From the NCBI RefSeq assembly GCF_045629565.1, contig NZ_JAZQRL010000091.1:36599-100598 (forward strand): a stretch of 64,000 bases of DNA, given 5' to 3'. Positions 26,772 to 35,235 of this stretch are shown here, piece after piece. The notes beneath the pieces are model-generated. The model was not told the origin of the DNA. It was given only the letters and a program-made list of their open reading frames with translations, and did not search any database. Each line of letters begins with the position of its first letter. The first letter of the stretch is position 1. This DNA is from Arcticibacter sp045629565 (GTDB lineage: Bacteria; Bacteroidota; Bacteroidia; Sphingobacteriales; Sphingobacteriaceae). The position numbers and the translations under genes were made by a program.

Positions 26772-28583
26772 ATGAAGAAATATATCAAATATATAGCCTC
26801 AGGCATCTTGATGCTCCAATTAGTAGCAGCCTCATCGTGTCGTAAAGATTTCCTGGATAAAAGCCCTGAAGAAGATATCGCCATTGAAGATGCTTTTCTG
26901 CAACGCCGGTATGCGGAGGCGTTTTTGGTAGACATATATGCGGGCTTACCGAATGAGATCTATTTCACGGATATGTCCGACATTAATCCCTTTATTGTGG
27001 CATCTGATGAGATGAATATCCCTTGGCCGGAGAAGTTTCCCAAGATGATGAATAAAGGGTCATGGAATGCGTTTAACGTAGCCGGCCAGATCTATAAGAA
27101 CATGTACGAAGGGATCAGAAAAGCGAATATCTTTCTGAAGTACATTCCTCTTACACCCATTTCAGCTGAGTTTACTGAGGCAACCAAGCAGCGATGGATT
27201 GGTGAGGCGACTTTTCTCAGAGCCTTTTATCACTTTCAACTGATGCGTATTTACGGCCCTGTTGCGATCATGGATTATCCGGCAGGGGTGGCGGATGACT
27301 TCACTGCGATCAGGCGGAAACCACTGGAGGAATGTGTTGCCTTCGTTGTTGGCGAATGCGACAGGTCAATTGCCATGCTGCCCATGCACGTGGTCGAAAA
27401 CAGAGACCTGGGCAGGCCCACAGCCGCTGCCGCACTCGCTTTAAAAGCGAGGGTTCTTTTGTATAACGCAAGTCCTCTTTGGAATGGAAATCCGGACTAT
27501 AGGTCTTTCGCCGACAATCAGGGAACGAAGTTGTTCTCCCAGGAATACGATAGGAACAAATGGGCGTTGGCGGCTACGGCTGCAAAAGAATGTATATCTG
27601 CATGTGAGGCGGCGGGTTACCATCTGTATAGGAGATATCCTGCTAATCCTGTGCAAAATTATCAGCAACTTTTCATTGATAATAATAATTCCGAAGTGTT
27701 GTTTGCAAGAAATTCTGGACGTGATGCCTGGATGGAGTTGAGTGCATTTCCCGGAAGTTTGGGAGGTTGGAATGGCTGGAACCCTACACAAGGTCAAGTT
27801 GATGCATATGAAATGGAAAACGGCGTTCAGCCAATCACGGGATATATGGCAGATGGTTCGGCGATCATAGATCCTGCATCTGGATACACCGAATCAGGAT
27901 ATGCCGCCACAAAGGACTCGGAGGGACGCTGGCTGGAGGGGACGAACAATATGTACGTCCGCCGGGACCCCCGATTTTACGCTACCATCAATTTCAACGG
28001 CGCCTTTTTCGTTGATCGTCGCCTTCAGTTCTGGCAAACTGGTGCTGATGGAAGGGGGAACGCCGGCAGAGATTTCAACACTACGGGCTATCTGCTTAAA
28101 AAGTTCGTAGATCCCGGCGTCAGTATCACCCAACAGCGATACACGCTTAAAACCTGGATTTTCTTTCGTCTTGGGGAGTTCTATCTAAACTATGCTGAAG
28201 CACTCAATGAAGCAGAAGGCCCGGTAGCAGATGTTTACAAACATGTAAACGACATCCGCAATCGTGCCGGAATGCCAGACTTGCCATTGGGCCTTAGTGC
28301 GGAAGAGATGCGAAAAAGAATCTGGAACGAGCGTCGTGTCGAACTTGCCTTTGAGACACACCGATATTTTGACTGCCACCGCTGGAAGATCGCGGCTCAA
28401 ACAGACAAAGCTCCCGTATATGGAATGAATATTTCGGCGGGTACGAGTTTAACTGATGATAGCTTCTATAAACGCACTTTAGTAGAAACGCGCGTGTTCA
28501 GTGCTCCTAAGCATTACCTGTTCCCGATCCCACAAAGTGAAATAGACAAAAATCCTAATCTAATTCAAAATCCCGGATGGTAA
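26772..28583 (+). CDS. SusD-like lipoprotein of the amino-sugar PUL
   Basis: 603 residues of the SusD/RagB family. The leader has a lipobox ending in ASSC (Cys23). Family signatures include LRAFYHFQLMRIYGP near 155, and the conserved WIFFRLGEFYLNYAEALNEA and NERRVELAFETHRYFDCHRWK in the C-terminal part. Paired with the SusC gene 18 bp upstream. The following lipoprotein gene begins 26 bp later, counted from its preferred start. It captures glycan for the SusC channel. Confidence 0.95.
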   Translation: MKKYIKYIASGILMLQLVAASSCRKDFLDKSPEEDIAIEDAFLQRRYAEAFLVDIYAGLPNEIYFTDMSDINPFIVASDEMNIPWPEKFPKMMNKGSWNAFNVAGQIYKNMYEGIRKANIFLKYIPLTPISAEFTEATKQRWIGEATFLRAFYHFQLMRIYGPVAIMDYPAGVADDFTAIRRKPLEECVAFVVGECDRSIAMLPMHVVENRDLGRPTAAAALALKARVLLYNASPLWNGNPDYRSFADNQGTKLFSQEYDRNKWALAATAAKECISACEAAGYHLYRRYPANPVQNYQQLFIDNNNSEVLFARNSGRDAWMELSAFPGSLGGWNGWNPTQGQVDAYEMENGVQPITGYMADGSAIIDPASGYTESGYAATKDSEGRWLEGTNNMYVRRDPRFYATINFNGAFFVDRRLQFWQTGADGRGNAGRDFNTTGYLLKKFVDPGVSITQQRYTLKTWIFFRLGEFYLNYAEALNEAEGPVADVYKHVNDIRNRAGMPDLPLGLSAEEMRKRIWNERRVELAFETHRYFDCHRWKIAAQTDKAPVYGMNISAGTSLTDDSFYKRTLVETRVFSAPKHYLFPIPQSEIDKNPNLIQNPGW

Positions 28584-28609
28584 TGCATTTCAAAAAGAGA
28601 ATCACAGTC

Positions 28610-29809
28610 ATGAAAAATATACTATATGTTCTAACTGCCCTCACCGGTATAGTACTGGTGGGATGCAGTAAGGAAGTTGAAATAGAGCTGGATATTCCGG
28701 GAGGACCGGAGTACGCGATGGTGTACATGCCTCAGGCAAACGAGAATCCAAAGGAGGTTGCACTGAGTATCACCGACTCCATTTTCCAGCTTACATACAG
28801 CGCCTACCTTGGCGGTACACATAAAGCTTCAGGTCCTATACGCGTTAAATTTGATGTGCTGCCCGCTATGGTAGACAGCTTCAATGTCAAAAACGGAACG
28901 TCCTTTCAGCTCATGCCGGAAGGAAGCTTTCAAATTGAAAATGCAGAAGCTATTATTGCCAAAGGCTCGTCATCCTCTGATGCGTTGAAGGTTAATATCA
29001 GATCTAAAGGTTTTATTGAACCGTTCCAATCTTACTTACTTCCCATAAGTCTTACCGAGGCTGAATCCAAGGTAAACACCTCACTCAGTACAGCCTACTT
29101 CATCATTACAGGCTCCTACGCTCCGGGCGAGGTTGAGCGCGAGAAAGCCTATGCGTTTGGTCAGGATGCGGGTCTTTCATTATTTGATTTTAATGGAAAG
29201 CTGGTTCAAAGGACACCTGATGGTGAATTACTTCTTTTCTCGGCTGACGAAAACGGACAGTTTGTGACGCCGAAGCAAATTGGTACCGGATGGGATGTAT
29301 TCGACATGATCATTCCCTTTGGTGGAGACAGGTTTATTGGCCGATGGGCGAGCGGAGCGGGTGATATTACTCAGTATAAGGTAAGTGCGGACGGGGTCTT
29401 TGGTGCAAGCAAAACGATCGGATTTGGGTGGGGCACCTTTGCCAGGATCATACCATACAAAGAGAATCTTCTGGGCATTGATGCGGCTGGCGCGATGACG
29501 ATGTATCCTTTAAACTCTGCCGGCGACTTTGATTTCGGGCGCATCAAGAATATCGGTGGAGGCTGGGGGATTTTCAAGCAGATTATTCCTTATCAAAATT
29601 CCCTGCTGGCGATCGATCAAGCTGGTGACATGTACGAATACCCATTGTCTGAGACCGGAGTATTCGGAAACCGGAAGAAAGTCGGTTCTGGCTGGGATAT
29701 GCATACACTGGTAGTTGCGTCGGGCACCGACCTCCTTGCCCTCGATTCTGCAGGAGATCTGTGGAGATACAAATTTAATCCGCTGGGATTCTGGCCTCTA
29801 AAAAAATAA
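28610..29809 (+). CDS. DUF1735 lipoprotein with a tachylectin-like five-blade propeller
   Basis: About 399 residues from ATG 28610. Upstream in-frame ATGs at 28577 and 28583 would put a charged extension before the signal peptide, so they are less likely. Lipobox VLVGC. Residues ~30-170 fit DUF1735, common in PUL surface proteins. Residues ~180-395 are four to five ~48-residue repeats, each with a G-x-GW-x-x-F/M-x-x-I-I/V-P core (TGWDVFDMIIP, GWGTFARIIP, GWGIFKQIIP, GWDMHTLVV). This is the pattern of tachylectin-2, a propeller that binds GlcNAc/GalNAc. Position right after SusD marks it as the operon's surface glycan-binding protein, and a GlcNAc-type ligand fits the neighbouring GH89/GH20/MurQ genes. 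Confidence 0.82.
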   Translation: MKNILYVLTALTGIVLVGCSKEVEIELDIPGGPEYAMVYMPQANENPKEVALSITDSIFQLTYSAYLGGTHKASGPIRVKFDVLPAMVDSFNVKNGTSFQLMPEGSFQIENAEAIIAKGSSSSDALKVNIRSKGFIEPFQSYLLPISLTEAESKVNTSLSTAYFIITGSYAPGEVEREKAYAFGQDAGLSLFDFNGKLVQRTPDGELLLFSADENGQFVTPKQIGTGWDVFDMIIPFGGDRFIGRWASGAGDITQYKVSADGVFGASKTIGFGWGTFARIIPYKENLLGIDAAGAMTMYPLNSAGDFDFGRIKNIGGGWGIFKQIIPYQNSLLAIDQAGDMYEYPLSETGVFGNRKKVGSGWDMHTLVVASGTDLLALDSAGDLWRYKFNPLGFWPLKK

Positions 29810-29815
29810 AATCTG

Positions 29816-32074
29816 ATGAAGTTGATGATAATGAAGTCTTTGATAATTGCAGCTGTATGCTCAGTATTTACCATTCACTCGGCAGTCGGGAAGACATTAA
29901 GAGAGCCCCAAGCGCCTGACCTGAAGCCAGCTGCTGACTTGATTAAGAGAGTTCTTCCCAAGTATGCTGACCGGTTTAAGATTGTATACATCCCGAAGGA
30001 GGACAATAAAGATGTATTTGAGCTGGAAACCGAAGGCAGCAAGGTCGTTTTAAAAGGGAATAACGGCGTTTCCATTGCAAGCGCATTTAATTATTGGCTC
30101 AAAAACTATGCACATTGCGATATCAGCTGGAATGGAAGTAATCTGAATATTCCAAAGCCTTTCCCGCTGGTTTCTGAAAAGGTGCGGAAAGTTACCCCAT
30201 ATAAATACCGTCATTATCTTAACTATTGCACATTCAATTACACCGCCTCGTGGTGGGACTGGGAGCGTTGGCAATGGGAAATCGACTTCATGGCAATGAA
30301 CGGAATCAATATGCCACTTGCTCTAACCGGTCAAAATTCAATATGGGATAAAGTGTACCGAAGCATGGGCTTTGGGGATCAGGATATGGATGCGTTCTTT
30401 AGCGGCCCAGCCTATTTTAACTGGTTTTGGATGGGAAATCTTGATGCCTGGGGAGGACCTTTATCAAAGGACTTCATGAAATTTCATGAGGATCTGCAGA
30501 AGCAAATTCTTGCCCGGGAGAGGGAGCTTGGAATGACCCCTGTACTGCCATCTTTCACCGGCCACGTTCCGCCTTCCTTTAAAGAAAAGTTTCCTGAAGT
30601 TAAATTAAACACTACTCAGTGGGGTATAAATGTGGCACCGGTATATGTTTTGGACCCGGAGACACCATTGTTTACAGAGATTGGCAAGAAGTTTCTGGAA
30701 GAACTTACCCGCACGTTCGGCACAGACCATCTTTACTCCGCAGATACGTTCAATGAGATGATCCCTCCAAGCAACGATTCCCTCTATCTGAATGGAATGG
30801 CTAAAAAGATCTTTAATTCGATGACTGCCGTCGACACGCAGGCCACCTGGGTGATGCAGGGCTGGATGTTTTTGGATAAGCCGAACTTCTGGCAACCCAC
30901 ACAGATGAAAGCGCTGTTTAGTGCCGTACCAGAGGATAAGCTGATTGTTCTAGACCTGAACAGTGAAGTATATCCCGTATGGAGCCGAACAGAGGCATTT
31001 TATGGTGAAAACTGGATATGGAACATGCTCCATAATTTCGGAGGAAGAGTAAGCATGTATGGCGATATGGAGAAAATTGCGAAGGATCCTGCCGACGCTC
31101 TTAATGATCCGAAGTCCGGAAAGATGGTTGGCATAGGTCTGACTATGGAGGCTATAGAGCAGAATCCTGCTATCTACGCGCTGATGTTTGAAAACGTGTG
31201 GCGGAAAGAGAGGATTCCCCTGGGAGATTGGCTAAAAGACTATGCGCATCGCCGTTACGGCAGCCGGAATCCGGAAGCAGAGAAAGGGTGGGAAATTCTT
31301 GAAAAAACCGTCTATGGGCACCAACCCTGGTGGGGAACCTCTTCTATCATAACAGGCAGACCAACTTTTGAAAAGGAGACAACGTGGACTTATACTCATA
31401 TTCCTTATAATTCACTGGAGCTGTTTGGCGCATTGGAGCACTTCATAGCTGCTTCTGGTAATTTGAGGAAAAGTGAAGGGTTTCAATACGACCTGGTGGA
31501 TATTACCAGGCAGGTACTTGCAAATTACTCCAACGTTTTGCAACAGGACTTTGCTAAAGATTACCACAATAAAGACATCCGCGCCTATTTGGAAAAAAGA
31601 AATCGTTTTCTTCAACTCATTGATGACATGGACAAGCTCCTGGCAACCCGAAAAGACTTTTTGCTGGGCCGGTGGTTGAACGAGGCTAGACGCCGCGGTT
31701 CCAACGATAGAGAGAAAGACCTTTTTGAGAAAAATGCGCGTGACCTGATCACACTGTGGCTCGATAAGGATTGTAATATCCATGAATACGCGGCAAAGGA
31801 GTGGTCAGGTATGCTGCGCGGATTCTATAAACCGCGGTGGGAAAAATTTTTCGCCTACGTTGACGAATGCGACGCCTCAGGGAAGGCCCCGGATATGAAA
31901 CAATTTGAAGAGAACATTAAACACTGGGAATGGTCCTGGGTGAACGCAAATGAACCATACACCGAAAAACCGACTGGCGATCCGGTTAATGTGGCATTAG
32001 CCATGTTCAAAAAATACGCACCATTGATTAAAAGTGCTTATCCAAACTCGACACTTAGTAAAAATAATAAATAA
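29816..32074 (+). CDS. GH89 alpha-N-acetylglucosaminidase (first copy)
   Basis: 752 residues, close to the ~740 of human NAGLU. Signal peptide ~1-25 and no lipobox, so periplasmic or secreted. The NAGLU N-terminal domain (~35-120), TIM barrel (~125-460) and helical C-terminal domain (~465-735) are all present. The acid/base Glu314 lies in ADTFNEMIPPS, matching human Glu316. The second, Glu445 (GIGLTMEAIEQNP), aligns with human Glu446. The reaction is removal of terminal alpha-linked GlcNAc. It starts 6 bp after the propeller gene and is followed within 11 bp by a second GH89 gene. Confidence 0.93.
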   Translation: MKLMIMKSLIIAAVCSVFTIHSAVGKTLREPQAPDLKPAADLIKRVLPKYADRFKIVYIPKEDNKDVFELETEGSKVVLKGNNGVSIASAFNYWLKNYAHCDISWNGSNLNIPKPFPLVSEKVRKVTPYKYRHYLNYCTFNYTASWWDWERWQWEIDFMAMNGINMPLALTGQNSIWDKVYRSMGFGDQDMDAFFSGPAYFNWFWMGNLDAWGGPLSKDFMKFHEDLQKQILARERELGMTPVLPSFTGHVPPSFKEKFPEVKLNTTQWGINVAPVYVLDPETPLFTEIGKKFLEELTRTFGTDHLYSADTFNEMIPPSNDSLYLNGMAKKIFNSMTAVDTQATWVMQGWMFLDKPNFWQPTQMKALFSAVPEDKLIVLDLNSEVYPVWSRTEAFYGENWIWNMLHNFGGRVSMYGDMEKIAKDPADALNDPKSGKMVGIGLTMEAIEQNPAIYALMFENVWRKERIPLGDWLKDYAHRRYGSRNPEAEKGWEILEKTVYGHQPWWGTSSIITGRPTFEKETTWTYTHIPYNSLELFGALEHFIAASGNLRKSEGFQYDLVDITRQVLANYSNVLQQDFAKDYHNKDIRAYLEKRNRFLQLIDDMDKLLATRKDFLLGRWLNEARRRGSNDREKDLFEKNARDLITLWLDKDCNIHEYAAKEWSGMLRGFYKPRWEKFFAYVDECDASGKAPDMKQFEENIKHWEWSWVNANEPYTEKPTGDPVNVALAMFKKYAPLIKSAYPNSTLSKNNK

Positions 32075-32085
32075 ACCCTACGATT

Positions 32086-34338
32086 ATGACGAAAAAGAAA
32101 TGGATGCTTTGCAAGCTTATTGCAATGATTATTTTCTTCACAGCCATTAGCAGTCATTTAGCACAAGCGCGGCAAGTTGATGAGACCAAGTTTAATAAAC
32201 AAAGTTGTCTGGATCTCATTAAGAGAATACTTCCAAAATATGCAGATCGATTTGAAGTGGAGTATGTTCCGCAAAAAAATAATAAAGACGTATTTGAACT
32301 GGAAAGCAGAAACGGCAAGGTGGTCTTGCGAGGTAACAACGGGGTCTCTGTTGCCAGTGCGTTCAACCATTGGTTGAAGAATTATGCTCGTTGCGACATA
32401 AGCTGGAACGGAACAAACTTGGATATTCCATCGCCCTTTCCAATGCCGCAAGGCAAAATACATAAGGTGACACCTCATGACTACCGGCATTACTTTAATT
32501 ACTGCACATTTAATTACACATCATCCTGGTGGGATTGGGAGCGATGGGAATGGGAAATCGACTTTATGGCTTTAAACGGCATTAATATGCCTTTGGCCAT
32601 GACTGGACAGAATGCGCTCTGGGATCGGGTTTACCGAAGCATGGGATTCGACGACGCGGATATGGACGCGTTCTTCACTGGACCGGCCTACTTTATGTGG
32701 TTTTGGGCGGGAAATATTGACGGCTTAAACGGACCTCTCCCAAAGAGTTGGATGAAAAGCCATGAAGAGTTGCAGAAGAAGATACTCGCTCGCGAACGTG
32801 AGCTCGGGATGAAGCCGATCCTTCCGGCTTTTAGCGGACACGTTCCACCAACCTTTAAGAAGCGATTTCCAAACGCTCAGGTCGATACCCTCAATTGGGA
32901 AGGCCGCTTTGCAGATACATACGTTTTAAGTCCTGACGATCCTTTATTTCAGGAGATTGGTGATAAATTCATGCAGGAACAGGACAAGGCGTTTGGTAAT
33001 ACCGACCATCTTTATGGTGCCGATACCTTCAATGAGATGTTTCTTCCACACGAAGACACTGCTTATGTAAGAAAGATCGGTAGAGCTGTATACAACGGGA
33101 TGGCCAAAGTTGATCCCCAAGCAGTGTGGGTAATGCAGGGATGGATGTTTTGGGACAAACGCGACTTTTGGAAGCCAGAACGGGTGAAGAACTACCTCAG
33201 CGACGTACCTGACGATAACCTGATTATACTTGATTTGTTCGGGGAAGAACAACCCATCTGGAACAAAACGGATGCCTTTTACGGAAAAAAATGGATCTGG
33301 TGCATGCTTCACAACTTCGGCGGCAAAAATCCTTTGTTCGGAGACCTTGATTATATAGGCCGAGAACCTGCAGAAATGGTGCACGATCCAAACAGGGGAC
33401 GCCTGTCGGGAATCGGTCTGGTGCCTGAAGGTATTGAACAGAATCCGGTGGTGTATTCTCTGATGCTTAATCACGTTTGGGATGATCAACCTGTGAATGT
33501 CAAAGAGTGGCTTATAGATTATGCACACAGTCGTTATGGGAAGAGAAACCAATTTACGGAAGAGGCATGGAGGACGTTACACCAAACGGCTTATGCTCAG
33601 GAAGGGAGTCATGAAACCATCATTGTTGCGCGGCCTACCTTCGAAAAGGATAATGACTGGGCTTATACAAAAACGCCTTATGCACCTGAAAAATTGATTC
33701 CTGCCTGGGAAAGCTTTCTTAACGCAGCCGATGAATTAGGCAAGAACGATTGCTTTCAGTTTGATCTCGTAACTGTAGGCAGGCAGGTGCTTGCCGACTT
33801 CGCTTTGGTTGAACAGCAAAAGATGGCAAAGGCCTTTAAGGATGGTGATATGGAAGGCTTCAAGAGGTCGAGCTCGGATTTTCTGCGCTTGATTGAGGAC
33901 ATGGACAAGCTGATGGCAACCAGACGGGATTTTCTCTTGGGAAGATGGCTTAATGACGCCAAAAAATGGGGTACAAATCAAAGCGAAAAGCGCTTGTACG
34001 AAAAGAATGCCAGGGACCTGATCACCCTTTGGGGAGGAAAAGACGCTTCCTTACATGAGTATGCAAATAAGCAATGGTCTGGTTTGTTCAATGGGTTCTA
34101 TAAAAAACGCTGGGAGATGTTCGTACGTGAGGTCGAATCTACAACAAGAGCAGGGAAGAAATTTGATCAGCAAGCTTTTAACGAGAAGGTCAAAGATTGG
34201 GAGTGGAATTGGGTAAACAGCACAGAAAGCTATCCAGACAAACCTAAGGGGAATCCCATAGCGGTTTCTAAAGCGATGTTCAAGAAATACGCTGATAAAA
34301 TGAAAAAAGCTTACAGTGTTGCGCTGGCCGACAGGTAA
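32086..34338 (+). CDS. GH89 alpha-N-acetylglucosaminidase (second copy)
   Basis: 750 residues, clearly paralogous to the previous protein (shared ISWNG and YNxxWWDWERWxWEIDFMAxNGINMPLA-type blocks). Catalytic Glu317 in GADTFNEMFLPHEDT and Glu448 in GIGLVPEGIEQNP are both kept; this copy has the usual VPEG, whereas the first has TMEA. Signal peptide ~1-28. Both copies being intact argues that they serve different linkages, aglycones or chain positions and are not redundant. MurQ follows after 61 bp. Confidence 0.93.
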   Translation: MTKKKWMLCKLIAMIIFFTAISSHLAQARQVDETKFNKQSCLDLIKRILPKYADRFEVEYVPQKNNKDVFELESRNGKVVLRGNNGVSVASAFNHWLKNYARCDISWNGTNLDIPSPFPMPQGKIHKVTPHDYRHYFNYCTFNYTSSWWDWERWEWEIDFMALNGINMPLAMTGQNALWDRVYRSMGFDDADMDAFFTGPAYFMWFWAGNIDGLNGPLPKSWMKSHEELQKKILARERELGMKPILPAFSGHVPPTFKKRFPNAQVDTLNWEGRFADTYVLSPDDPLFQEIGDKFMQEQDKAFGNTDHLYGADTFNEMFLPHEDTAYVRKIGRAVYNGMAKVDPQAVWVMQGWMFWDKRDFWKPERVKNYLSDVPDDNLIILDLFGEEQPIWNKTDAFYGKKWIWCMLHNFGGKNPLFGDLDYIGREPAEMVHDPNRGRLSGIGLVPEGIEQNPVVYSLMLNHVWDDQPVNVKEWLIDYAHSRYGKRNQFTEEAWRTLHQTAYAQEGSHETIIVARPTFEKDNDWAYTKTPYAPEKLIPAWESFLNAADELGKNDCFQFDLVTVGRQVLADFALVEQQKMAKAFKDGDMEGFKRSSSDFLRLIEDMDKLMATRRDFLLGRWLNDAKKWGTNQSEKRLYEKNARDLITLWGGKDASLHEYANKQWSGLFNGFYKKRWEMFVREVESTTRAGKKFDQQAFNEKVKDWEWNWVNSTESYPDKPKGNPIAVSKAMFKKYADKMKKAYSVALADR

Positions 34339-34399
34339 CCTGCAACCATATTAATAACAACAACGATACTAAATAACAACAACAGGAAAATTTATTGAC

Positions 34400-35218
34400 A
34401 TGATAAGAATTACAGAACAACCTTCTTTGTATAACGATTTGGAACAAAAAAGAATAGAAGAAATCACCGCGGGGATCAATACAGAAGACAAGAAGGTGGC
34501 TCTAGCAATAGAACAGGCACTCCCACAGGTAAACAAACTCATAGAAGCTATAGTAAATAAGCTGAAAAATGGAGGGAGGATGTTTTACCTCGGTGCGGGT
34601 AGCGGCGGGCGGCTCTCCGTTCTTGATGCGATAGAATTGCCTACCACTTATGGAGTGGACAGCGACCTTGTGAACGTTGTGCTCGCTGGAGGTGTGGAGA
34701 ATCTGGTCAGTGCGCTTGAAGAAAAGGAAGATGATGTCGAGGAAGGCTGGGACACATTAAAGGAAGCGAATATCACTACTAAAGACATCGTGGTCGGGAT
34801 CTCAGCAAGTGGTACGACGCCTTTTGTTATATCCGCACTTAAAGAGTGTCGGAAGAATAATATCACCACCGGATGTTTAGTGAGTAATGCAGACTCGCCG
34901 ATCGCTGCTGAATCCGATTTTCCGGTGGAGGTGATTACAGGGCCGGAGTTTATCACAGGTAGTACCAGAATGAAATGTGGTACCGCACAGAAAATGCTAT
35001 TTGACATGATTTCAACCACAGTAATGATCCAGTTGGGCAGGGTAGAAGGCAATAGTATGGTTAACGTGAAATTGATAAACGATAAGATCGTCGACCGTGG
35101 AGTAAAGATGTTGATGGCCAAGACCAATATTATCAATTACGACCAGGCCAAATCCTTTCTTCTGCAATATGGTAGCGTAAAAAAGGCTCTTGAAAATTAC
35201 CTGACTATCACACACTAG
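34400..35218 (+). CDS. murQ: N-acetylmuramic acid 6-phosphate etherase
   Basis: 272 residues, a SIS-domain protein slightly shorter than E. coli MurQ (~298). Family features are the GAGSGGRLSVLDAIELPTT sugar-phosphate loop with Glu79 and the AGGVENLVSALEEKEDD stretch with the second Glu (107-110). Also present are GISASGTTPFVISAL and the signature TGSTRMKCGTAQKMLFDMIST. MurQ cleaves the D-lactyl ether of MurNAc-6-phosphate to GlcNAc-6-phosphate and D-lactate in the cytoplasm. It lies between secreted hexosaminidases and a kinase/permease pair, so muramic acid, or another 3-O-lactyl sugar, must be part of the glycan handled. Confidence 0.93.
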   Translation: MIRITEQPSLYNDLEQKRIEEITAGINTEDKKVALAIEQALPQVNKLIEAIVNKLKNGGRMFYLGAGSGGRLSVLDAIELPTTYGVDSDLVNVVLAGGVENLVSALEEKEDDVEEGWDTLKEANITTKDIVVGISASGTTPFVISALKECRKNNITTGCLVSNADSPIAAESDFPVEVITGPEFITGSTRMKCGTAQKMLFDMISTTVMIQLGRVEGNSMVNVKLINDKIVDRGVKMLMAKTNIINYDQAKSFLLQYGSVKKALENYLTITH

Positions 35219-35235
35219 TACGCCATTGATTGCTT

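Noticed and set aside
32944..33552. Long minus-strand open frame antisense to the second GH89 gene
   Set aside because: It lies fully inside a well-supported enzyme gene, has no recognisable domain and looks like a shadow of its codon use.
29816..34338. Assembly duplication of one GH89 gene
   Set aside because: The two proteins differ widely in sequence while keeping motifs, so they are true paralogues and not a duplicated assembly segment.
34648..35136. Minus-strand open frame of 162 codons within murQ
   Set aside because: Serine/threonine-rich low-complexity translation, entirely antisense to murQ with catalytic residues intact.
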